In this document: positions 8,371 through 15,620 of the stretch, piece by piece | Numbering within the stretch: position 1 is the first letter of the stretch | How the letters are laid out: every line of letters starts with the position of its first letter | Translations under genes and position numbers: made by a program | The notes under the pieces: generated by a model | The model's database searches: none | Told to the model about the DNA's origin: nothing | Seen by the model: the letters and a program-made list of their open reading frames with translations, nothing else | From: Pedobacter sp. FW305-3-2-15-E-R2A2 | GTDB taxonomy: Bacteria; Bacteroidota; Bacteroidia; Sphingobacteriales; Sphingobacteriaceae | DNA length: 64,000 nt | Direction of reading: 5' to 3' | Assembly (NCBI RefSeq): GCF_038446955.1 | Contig: NZ_CP151803.1 | Location: 6,572,001 to 6,636,000, forward strand

Positions 8371-9302
8371 AACAGGACTTCCCAAAACTTGGGATCAGGT
8401 TGCTGTGCAGACTGTTTGGCAAAACAAGACATGCGTATTACGACCACCAGTGGCGAGTACAGGATGAGGGTTTAAAAGATGAGATCATTTTGCAGCATGT
8501 ACTGCGTATTCGGGAAAAGCAAAAGCGAATAGGTACGTTGAAACTGCATTTTATGCTGCAGGAAGTGTTGTCAGCGCACGATATTAAAATTGGAAGGGAC
8601 TATTTATTTCGCCTAATGCGGGAGCATGGCCTCCATATCAGAACACGAAAAAGGAAAGCGGTGACAACTAATTCAAGGCATTGGATGCGAAAATATAATA
8701 ACCAGATCAAGGAATTGATCATCCACCGTCCCGAACAGGTCTGGGTAAGTGATATTACTTATATTCAGTTGACAAAACAGTGGGGATATCTAAGCCTTAT
8801 CACAGATGCCTATTCTAAAAAGATCATGGGATGGGCTTTTAGGACTGATTTATCTGCTCAAGGATGTATAGACGCGCTTGATATGGCTGTCAAAACACGT
8901 AAACACCCCCAAGATCAGCTCATACATCATTCTGATCGGGGATCACAATATTGTAGTAAAAACTATGTGGACCTGCTTACCGAAAATCAGGTAGCAATAA
9001 GCATGACTGAAAATGGAGACCCTTATGAAAATGCAATAGCAGAACGGGTAAATGGAATATTAAAAGCGGAGTTTGATATGCATAGTTCTAAAGCAAGTTT
9101 TAAAGAAACAACAAAGAGAATCAGAGAGAATATTCAAACTTATAACCAACTAAGACCGCATGCAAGCTGTGATTATCTCACACCAGAACAGGCGCATCTT
9201 AAACGGGGAATCTTTAAGAAAAGATGGAAGCCTAAAAAGTACAAAACAAAGGAAAATCAAACTTGTATAACCCGATCAGGAATAACAAATTTGAGTGTAT
9301 AG
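8367..9302 (+). CDS. IS3-family transposase OrfB (DDE integrase)
   Basis: 311 aa with the HTH_21-like region (about 45-95) and an rve integrase core. The DDE triad is visible: D in VWVSDITYI, D in HHSDRGSQY and E in NAIAERVNG, with the usual K/R seven residues later (NGILKAEF). No stop or frameshift interrupts it, so the copy looks intact. It can be made as an OrfAB fusion by -1 frameshifting or separately from its own ATG, which overlaps the OrfA stop. Confidence 0.93.
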   Translation: MKQDFPKLGIRLLCRLFGKTRHAYYDHQWRVQDEGLKDEIILQHVLRIREKQKRIGTLKLHFMLQEVLSAHDIKIGRDYLFRLMREHGLHIRTRKRKAVTTNSRHWMRKYNNQIKELIIHRPEQVWVSDITYIQLTKQWGYLSLITDAYSKKIMGWAFRTDLSAQGCIDALDMAVKTRKHPQDQLIHHSDRGSQYCSKNYVDLLTENQVAISMTENGDPYENAIAERVNGILKAEFDMHSSKASFKETTKRIRENIQTYNQLRPHASCDYLTPEQAHLKRGIFKKRWKPKKYKTKENQTCITRSGITNLSV

Positions 9303-9533
9303 TCAATTTAAAATTAATTCAATAACCTGTATAGCCATACACGGATAAGACAGCTTTCTAATTACCAGCATCCTAAGCGCTTCTCACACGATATTCACTC
9401 GGTGCCAACTCGGTCGTAAGCGTTTAAACAGCTTAAAAGAATCGTGTTAGATTATTTTAAAAAGCAACTGATCATAAAATAATACTGTAAAATATTCCTA
9501 TATTGTTATCTAATTATAGATAAACAAAACATC

Positions 9534-10634
9534 ATGGCTACAATAAAGAATGGAATATTGGGTGGTTTTACCGGAAAAATAGGTAGTGTTGTCGGCTATA
9601 GAACCTATGGCGAAGACAGGATGCGATCTGTATCTGAACGGACTGCTCCTGCTACAGCTGCGGAATTAAAAAACAGAAAACAGTTTAAATTGGTACAGGA
9701 CACCCTAAACTGCATCAAATCCTTAATAAAAATTGGTTTCAAAGATTACTGGACTAAGACCGGAGGCACCAGAGGCGCCATATCATATAATAAAACACAT
9801 GCTGTTCAAGTAAACGGAGACGACTGTCTGATTGATCCTGAGCGATTTAAATTTAGCGGAGGTGTACTTGCTGGCCTAAATGATACGACTGTAGAATTGG
9901 AACGCCCGGACCTGTTGAGGTTTAACTGGAGTACAGCCTCTTCCTACAGTGCTTCCCCTAAGGATCAGGTAATGCTTTTAGCGATAGACCTGGAGGGCAA
10001 AAAAGCCTGTTATGAATCGCTCGGTAATTTCAGAGGTTCAGGCACTGATGTTTTAAAGCTTGATCATGATCTGACAGGTAAAGAAGTAGCTATTTATATC
10101 GCTGTAGTGGCTAAGGACAGGTCTAAACAATCCGATAGCCAGTATTTAGGCAAGCTGCGTATTCCGGGACCAGCCGATGATCATCAGCATAGCAAAATAG
10201 TCCAGAAACCTCATCAATCAACAGAAACGCAAGTTCCTGAACCAACCCCCGGGGAACCTGATTTGATAAATGAGCAAAATGATTTCATCACCACTGAACT
10301 TAGCGATAGAGAACTGGAACAAACCCTAAGTCATAAGACGATAGAGGCGGTCGAAGCAACCTCATTGAACGGCAATATGCTGACCTATATCCAGAAACTA
10401 AAAGATCAGGGGCTTTTAAGGCCTGACATTCCTTTAAATGGACTTTCAGCACTTGTTTATCTGACGGATACTTCCGGTTTTGAACATCTGCGTCTAAAGG
10501 ATGGGCTTAGCAACCGTTTTGTCGTTGTCGTCACAGATCTATATACTAAGATGGTCAAAGGCCATTACTATACTGCGTTAAAGGAAGGTCATGGGCATAG
10601 CAACATGCGGTACAAACCCACAAAAAAGCGGTAG
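9534..10634 (+). CDS. DUF6266 family protein with C-terminal extension
   Basis: 366 aa. The first 210 residues match the DUF6266 pattern found in many copies in Pedobacter-like genomes (N-terminal NGILGGFTGKIGSVVGY, then a basic R-S-R segment and repeated beta-rich blocks). A Pro/Gln/Glu-rich linker (about 215-245) leads to a C-terminal domain of about 110 residues that I do not recognise (about 255-366), ending in a basic tail. There is no signal peptide. It lies just downstream of the IS element, and with its multi-copy family this hints at accessory DNA. Function unknown. Confidence 0.7.
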   Translation: MATIKNGILGGFTGKIGSVVGYRTYGEDRMRSVSERTAPATAAELKNRKQFKLVQDTLNCIKSLIKIGFKDYWTKTGGTRGAISYNKTHAVQVNGDDCLIDPERFKFSGGVLAGLNDTTVELERPDLLRFNWSTASSYSASPKDQVMLLAIDLEGKKACYESLGNFRGSGTDVLKLDHDLTGKEVAIYIAVVAKDRSKQSDSQYLGKLRIPGPADDHQHSKIVQKPHQSTETQVPEPTPGEPDLINEQNDFITTELSDRELEQTLSHKTIEAVEATSLNGNMLTYIQKLKDQGLLRPDIPLNGLSALVYLTDTSGFEHLRLKDGLSNRFVVVVTDLYTKMVKGHYYTALKEGHGHSNMRYKPTKKR

Positions 10635-10673
10635 GAGAAATCTGCTATTCGCTTCGACTTCTCCTACCGCTTT
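10625..10673. terminator. Terminator after the DUF6266 gene
   Basis: A 15-bp perfect stem (10625-10639 with 10659-10673). Its left arm includes the TAG stop codon. A and T runs flank both sides, so it can also end the convergent GDSL lipoprotein gene. Confidence 0.85.
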
Positions 10674-10695
10674 AAATAAGGGTTACTGATATAAA

Positions 10696-11985
10696 CTAAG
10701 GGAACTTCACCCCTCTGTATTTCGTCACATCTACAATTGGAATAGAAGCGCCATATTTTGCATTGATAGATTTGATAAACTCATTGGCTACGATAGAATA
10801 TCCCATCGGAGTCAGGTGAATCCCATCTAAGGAGAAGATGTTGCCTGTAATGAAAGCTGCACTTACTCTTACTCCGTTTACATCTTTACCTGCACCGTAA
10901 TCTTTCAGCAAAGCATAAGCATCTACCAAAGCCAGACCTTTAGCTGCCGCTACGGATTTGATGGTATTGTTATAAGCAGTGGTATAATCCGCAACTACAG
11001 CAGCCTCATCTTTATCCAAGACCCATTTGCTTTCGATTGGATTTAGTGGATGTAAACCATAAGGAATTCCTCCTGTAGGTACTCCGATCACCCCTGCAGA
11101 AAGCAAAGGAAGTACGAAATAATCCTGAGCCGTTGCTGCTCTGCTTACCCCGGCACCCGTCCTGATATAAATTGCAGTCACTGTAGGTGCAGTTGCCTGT
11201 ACCGTTGCTAATATTGAAGCCAAAGTAACCGTATTAAAATAAGGTGTACCTAAAACATCAGGAATTGTTGCGACCACCCCTTTAGCGCCATTACCCGTCA
11301 TCTTGTTCGCGGCCAGATTGTATAAAGCAGTAAAAGTCGCTTTAGGCGTTGGCTGATCTGCAGGATTTGCACCTCCCGAACTGGCATAGCCCAGGATGTC
11401 ATTGTTCCCCAGCCACATGCTAAAGAAAGTATAAGGCTTAGCCGTTACGAAGTCCAGGTATGGGGTCGTATTTCCAGGAGCATTTCCTGGCAACAACCTT
11501 TCATAGAATCCATTCAGGTTACCATATTGAGGAACAGTAATGTGCAATAGTTTAATCCCCGGAACGCCATAGTTGTTAAGATCTCCCGTATACTTCGTAA
11601 AAAGCGTTACCGCACCCGATTCTGGTCTTACCGCCAAATTGGTGGTCTGCATTGCGATTTGTGGTAATCCTTTTGCATCGAATCCTTTCAGCACCAAATG
11701 TCCCGAACCATCCGCTTCCGAATCTTTAAAAAATGGTGTAGAAAAAGCGCCACCACCTACAGTTTTCATTTGTTCAGCGATCATTCCAGGATAGGAGTTT
11801 TTCTGTCCATCCAGAAACAATCCGTTATCCGCATAACCGGAAGTCAGGGAATTTCCTACAGCGATGTATCTTGAAAAATCAGCCGACCCTTTGGTAGGCG
11901 TAATGTCTTTTAGCTCTGGTTTGCAGGAAGCCATTCCAAGAATAGCGACCGCAAAAATACTTTTATATATAAAATTTGATTTCAT
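10696..11985 (-). CDS. SGNH/GDSL hydrolase lipoprotein
   Basis: 429 aa from the ATG at 11985; the frame is open 10 codons further, but this ATG begins the signal sequence with lipobox GMASC (Cys21). Block I is a GNSL variant with nucleophile Ser46 (AVGNSLTSGY), a G-ND block occurs in WLGNNDILGY, and the catalytic pair D387-x-x-H390 closes the protein. This is a surface or periplasmic esterase/lipase. It follows the FadL-type channel gene by 23 bases on the same strand. The pairing suggests that fatty acids or lipids freed by the esterase enter through the channel (inference). Confidence 0.88.
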   Translation of the reverse strand: MKSNFIYKSIFAVAILGMASCKPELKDITPTKGSADFSRYIAVGNSLTSGYADNGLFLDGQKNSYPGMIAEQMKTVGGGAFSTPFFKDSEADGSGHLVLKGFDAKGLPQIAMQTTNLAVRPESGAVTLFTKYTGDLNNYGVPGIKLLHITVPQYGNLNGFYERLLPGNAPGNTTPYLDFVTAKPYTFFSMWLGNNDILGYASSGGANPADQPTPKATFTALYNLAANKMTGNGAKGVVATIPDVLGTPYFNTVTLASILATVQATAPTVTAIYIRTGAGVSRAATAQDYFVLPLLSAGVIGVPTGGIPYGLHPLNPIESKWVLDKDEAAVVADYTTAYNNTIKSVAAAKGLALVDAYALLKDYGAGKDVNGVRVSAAFITGNIFSLDGIHLTPMGYSIVANEFIKSINAKYGASIPIVDVTKYRGVKFP

Positions 11986-12008
11986 TATGTTTTTTCTGAA
12001 AAGGTTAA

Positions 12009-13223
12009 CTACCATTTATAAGAGAAAGAGATGCCTGGGATATACGCTGCAGTTTTAAACTCACCGCTCAAGCCTGTTTCAATATTAGTTTCATTTCTGG
12101 CTTTCACATTTTCATATAGGAAAGACAAATCAATAAGGAACCTTTCAGATGCTTTAAATCCAAGACCTGCGCTTAACAGAAGGCGGTCCGCATCCGGAAC
12201 TTCCGGTGTTACATACCCTTTTCCTACCGGAGTCATCGCATAAGCAATACCTGCACGAAGTGCTAATCTGTTAGTGGTTTGATTTTGAATCCCCACACGG
12301 AAGGCCGCAGCATCATGATAATTCCTCGGTGATTTAGTATCAGGAATTCTGGCATTGTTGTCATAATCAAAAGCCAGTTCTTTATATTTATTCCAGTGCA
12401 CCCAGTTCACATCAACCGCAATAGTGGTTTTATCTGAAGGATAGAAACCCAAACCAATCGACGTTGTTGCCGGCAAAGGAAGTTCTGCATTAAATCTCGT
12501 TGGCATACTCGCCTTCAAAGCATCCGGTACATCAAAGATGGCATCGCCATTTTTAACTTTTGCAGTGATCTGTGAACGGTGGGTAACCCCGATAGAAACA
12601 CCAGACACTGTTTGAACATAGATACCTGCATTCCAGCCAAAATCTTTTGCATCGCCTTTTAGTTTTGCAGTCGAGGCTTCTCCATTTGACTTCGTGATTG
12701 GAATGGCTCTTCTCAAGTCAACCTTTCCTAAAGAATACACCAAACCTCCACCGATACCAATATTGTCTGTAATTTTTAAACTTAATGTTGGCTGGATATA
12801 AATCGCCTGTAAGTCAAGAGAGGTTACGGTATATTTTCCTGTCCAGTCTTCCTTCCAGTGCATCGCACCACCAAACGGAGTGTAAATACCGATACCAAAT
12901 CTAAGACGGTTGGCCGGTGAACCGAATACCGCATAGCCCATCACAGGAGTGGCTATTTTATCTTTATTATATTCCGTAATGTTCGATCCATTCTCGCGGA
13001 ATGCCGTTTTAAGGTACAGCGGACTGATACCGGCCTGAACACCATTTTTCTTTAGGAAGGAGACTGCTCCCGGATTAAAAAACACAGCAGCTTCGTCCAG
13101 GGCAAGGCCTGTTCCGGCACCTCCCATGGCGGTTTGCTTTTGGCCTTGAAGGTTTACCTGAAAGGATTGGGAGTAGCCTAAAATAGGCACAGCCAGTAAA
13201 AAGCTTAGTAGGATCTTTTTCAT
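12009..13223 (-). CDS. OmpP1/FadL-type outer membrane transporter
   Basis: 404 aa beta-barrel of the FadL/TodX (OmpP1) family for uptake of long-chain fatty acids or other hydrophobic compounds. A signal peptide ends near GYSQ. The N-terminal hatch region reads GGAGTGLALDEAAVFFNPG, the NPA-like family hallmark. Alternating aromatic beta-strands and a final F-S-Y-K-W strand fit outer membrane insertion. It is first in a two-gene operon with the GDSL lipoprotein. Confidence 0.9.
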   Translation of the reverse strand: MKKILLSFLLAVPILGYSQSFQVNLQGQKQTAMGGAGTGLALDEAAVFFNPGAVSFLKKNGVQAGISPLYLKTAFRENGSNITEYNKDKIATPVMGYAVFGSPANRLRFGIGIYTPFGGAMHWKEDWTGKYTVTSLDLQAIYIQPTLSLKITDNIGIGGGLVYSLGKVDLRRAIPITKSNGEASTAKLKGDAKDFGWNAGIYVQTVSGVSIGVTHRSQITAKVKNGDAIFDVPDALKASMPTRFNAELPLPATTSIGLGFYPSDKTTIAVDVNWVHWNKYKELAFDYDNNARIPDTKSPRNYHDAAAFRVGIQNQTTNRLALRAGIAYAMTPVGKGYVTPEVPDADRLLLSAGLGFKASERFLIDLSFLYENVKARNETNIETGLSGEFKTAAYIPGISFSYKW

Positions 13224-13550
13224 ATTTAGATAGGGTTAAATTGATATTCGGTTTATCTCAAAGAAACATTTAATGTCGATCTTGTGGTAGATTAACAATT
13301 TCAATTTGATTGAGTTTGCTATAAAACAATTATGCTTGCATAACAATAAACGATTTTACGGAATAAAAAAAACTAATCCAAATGTTATCGCATACTTTTT
13401 GTCACAATCAAGTATCATCTAAAAGTAAAAAGCAAAAAACAATGGACAAGATATCAGTAACATACCTACATTTGCTAACAGTGTTATTTATTTAGTCGCC
13501 ATATAACTTACACGCAAAAAAAGAAAAATTTTAGATAAAAAAATAAGAAT
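13224..13550. other. Intergenic region, 327 bp
   Basis: AT-rich divergent promoter region between the FadL-type gene and the nitroreductase. I see no open frame, tRNA or convincing TTG/TAnnTTTG pair, and no notable inverted repeat. Confidence 0.6.
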
Positions 13551-14183
13551 ATGAGCTTAATTGAAGCATTAAAATGGCGTTATGCCACAAAAAAAATGAA
13601 CGGTGAGAAAGTTCCACAGGATAAAGTTGACCAGATCCTTGCTGCAGCACACCTTGCCCCTACTTCTTCAGGTTTGCAACCTTTCAAGATTATTGTGGTT
13701 ACCAATCCGGAATTAAAAGAAAAAATCAAAGCTCTTGCTTACGGACAATCTCAGATTACAGATTCTTCACATTTGTTAATTTTTGCTGCATGGGAAAATT
13801 ACACGGAAGAAAACATCAGAAACGTATTTGCACATGGCAACAGAGAGCGTGGTATGCCTGAAGATTCACACTCAGACTATGTCAACAACCTTGTGGCAAC
13901 GTATACTGCAAAAACTCCTGAGGAAAACTTTAACCACGCTGCAAAACAAGCATACATTGGTTTTGGTGTTGCCCTGGCTGAAGCCGCTTTATTAAAAGTT
14001 GATGCAACCCCAATGGAAGGTTTCAATCCGGCAGCACTGGACGAGTTACTAGGCTTAAAAGAAAAAGGCCTTCGTACCACAACTTTATTACCTCTTGGAT
14101 ACAGAGACGAAAGTGGCGATTGGTTGGTGAACCTGAAAAAGGTACGTACCCCATTAGAAGATTTCATCATTGAATTTAAATAG
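13551..14183 (+). CDS. Nitroreductase family NAD(P)H-dependent oxidoreductase
   Basis: 210 aa FMN-dependent nitroreductase (NfsB/Frm2-like). The N-terminal phosphate-binding motif R-YATKKMNG, the APTSSGLQPFKI flavin motif, a central AKQAYIGFGVALAEAA helix and the C-terminal LPLGYRDE block are in order. It reduces quinones or nitro compounds using NAD(P)H. Length is normal. It is a single gene with a terminator directly downstream. Confidence 0.9.
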   Translation: MSLIEALKWRYATKKMNGEKVPQDKVDQILAAAHLAPTSSGLQPFKIIVVTNPELKEKIKALAYGQSQITDSSHLLIFAAWENYTEENIRNVFAHGNRERGMPEDSHSDYVNNLVATYTAKTPEENFNHAAKQAYIGFGVALAEAALLKVDATPMEGFNPAALDELLGLKEKGLRTTTLLPLGYRDESGDWLVNLKKVRTPLEDFIIEFK

Positions 14184-14203
14184 GCAATAGAAAGCCGCTT
14201 TAT

Positions 14204-14232
14204 AACCCGGTATAGCTTCACTATGCCGGGTT
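14204..14232 (+). terminator. Terminator of the nitroreductase gene
   Basis: A 12-bp stem (14204-14215 with 14221-14232, one wobble pair), loop CTTCA, followed by a T-rich tract. Confidence 0.8.
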
Positions 14233-14349
14233 AATTATTTTTACCACCTTCTCTTTTTTTTCTATTCTCTAAAGATAATCCTCATTTTATATTCTATTAA
14301 TAGGATATTCACATCTTTGTAACAGATTTTTCGCTCCAGATTGCTCCTA

Positions 14350-15525
14350 ATGAGAATATTAAAAAAGTTTCTAATCCTCAGCATTTTTTTCCTGCTGTGT
14401 CATAAAGCAAGTATATCAAGTCCTATCCCCAGCCTCCAGAACATTTCGGTTAGCCTGTTGACCTGCGAAAAAACCGACCGGTATATTTATGCCCTGTTTG
14501 GACATAGCGCGATCCGGATCAGGGATGAAGCTCATCAGCTGGACCTTGTTTACAATTATGGAACCTTTGACACCAATGACCCGGGATTCTATGTCAACTT
14601 TCTCCATGGCAGAATGAAATACTTTCTGTCCCAAACAGATTACCAGACCTTTATCCGTTCTTACCTGATGGATGAACAATCCGTTACGGAACAAAAGCTG
14701 CACTTGAGCGAAACCGGGAAGAGCAAGCTAATTTCCATTCTACAGACACAAATAAAGCCTGAAAACAGGTCTTATAATTATGATTTCATCAGGCAAAACT
14801 GTTCCACTAAAATCATCGACCTCTTATCGGAATCTATAGGTCCTGATTTTGACCAGTCCTTATCGGAAGTCAGCAAGGGAAAAGGGCCTTCCATCCGGGA
14901 ACTACTGGCCCCCTATCTGAAACACGATAAGTTTGAAATGATTGGCATGAACAGCTTTCTCGGCAAGCAATCCGATACCCTGACCAACAGGACCCTCAGC
15001 TTATTTTTGCCCGATACCCTGCGAAAAAGAATTGACGAAATGCAATTCCCGGAACGCAAGTTCTCCGGCCCCATCACTTATTTATATAAGGCTAATCCAA
15101 ATGCCAGTAGCCACACTTTCCTGTTGAGCACCTTGTATTATGGATTAATTTTACTCCTTTTATTTCCCATCCTGGGCAGACTGCTGATCGACATCCGAAA
15201 ATATCCTGTATTAAAACGGTCAGCCTCTCTCCTCAGTGGATCTTTTCTCCTTCTCCTGAGTGCTGCCGGCTTGCTCCTTATTTACCTCTCTATCTATTCA
15301 GAACTGGATCTGATGCGACATAATTTCAATATTTTATGGTGTCATCCATTTTATCCGGCCTTGTTTTTCAGGAAAACATCAAAGATGGCAGCGATTGTCT
15401 TCCTTGCCGGGATACTGACATTTATCTTCTTATATATCAACACTATGCCTTTCCCTGCTTTATTCCCGCTTTTACTGCTGCTGATTTTATGGCTAAGCTT
15501 CCATATTTTACCGGGAAAGGAATAA
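14350..15525 (+). CDS. DUF4105 domain membrane protein
   Basis: 391 aa from the ATG at 14350 (a TTG at 14341 in frame is rejected). An N-terminal signal or anchor helix is followed by an extracytoplasmic DUF4105 (Lnb N-terminal periplasmic-like) domain with the typical FGHSAIRI, YNYGTFD and NYDF-R-NCST blocks; conserved His and Cys in these suggest a papain-like fold active site. About four hydrophobic helices follow (residues about 255-390), ending in a short basic tail. Function is not established in this lineage. Confidence 0.8.
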   Translation: MRILKKFLILSIFFLLCHKASISSPIPSLQNISVSLLTCEKTDRYIYALFGHSAIRIRDEAHQLDLVYNYGTFDTNDPGFYVNFLHGRMKYFLSQTDYQTFIRSYLMDEQSVTEQKLHLSETGKSKLISILQTQIKPENRSYNYDFIRQNCSTKIIDLLSESIGPDFDQSLSEVSKGKGPSIRELLAPYLKHDKFEMIGMNSFLGKQSDTLTNRTLSLFLPDTLRKRIDEMQFPERKFSGPITYLYKANPNASSHTFLLSTLYYGLILLLLFPILGRLLIDIRKYPVLKRSASLLSGSFLLLLSAAGLLLIYLSIYSELDLMRHNFNILWCHPFYPALFFRKTSKMAAIVFLAGILTFIFLYINTMPFPALFPLLLLLILWLSFHILPGKE

Positions 15526-15553
15526 ACCGAATGTCAAAAAGTGTTAAACATGC

Positions 15554-15605
15554 CGGTTAATATGGCTATTCAATTCATAAATGAATATATTAGCCATATT
15601 AACCG
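15554..15605. repeat. 52-base near-perfect hairpin upstream of the MG2/plug protein
   Basis: Arms CGGTTAATATGGCTA (15554-15568) and its exact complement (15591-15605) flank a 22-base loop that contains a nested ATTCAT-AA-ATGAAT hairpin. It lies 28 bases after the DUF4105 stop and 15 bases before the next ATG, without a following T run. It could be a terminator, an attenuator in the leader of the next gene, or a protein-binding palindrome. Confidence 0.6.
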
Positions 15606-15620
15606 TATTGAACTATTTTG

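Larger units (their letters stand above)
7775..9367 (+). mobile_element. IS3-family insertion sequence
   Basis: About 1.59 kb with two overlapping reading frames typical of IS3 elements. Imperfect terminal inverted repeats of about 40 bases can be aligned: the left end from 7775 (TGTAAACTAAAAGGC, then TGTCC, then GGCTATACA at 7807-7815) against the complement of the right end to 9367 (TGGTAATTAGAAAGC, then TGTCT, then GGCTATACA at 9336-9328). Ends starting with TG are usual for the family. I see no clean 3-5 base target duplication, so the exact termini are uncertain by a few bases and the copy may be old. It sits between the AIM24 and DUF6266 genes and breaks no recognisable gene. Confidence 0.75.

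Noticed and set aside
9387..9453. ACACGAT ... ATCGTGT inverted repeat downstream of the IS element
   Set aside because: Only 7 bp with about 55 bases between arms; likely chance and outside the aligned IS ends.
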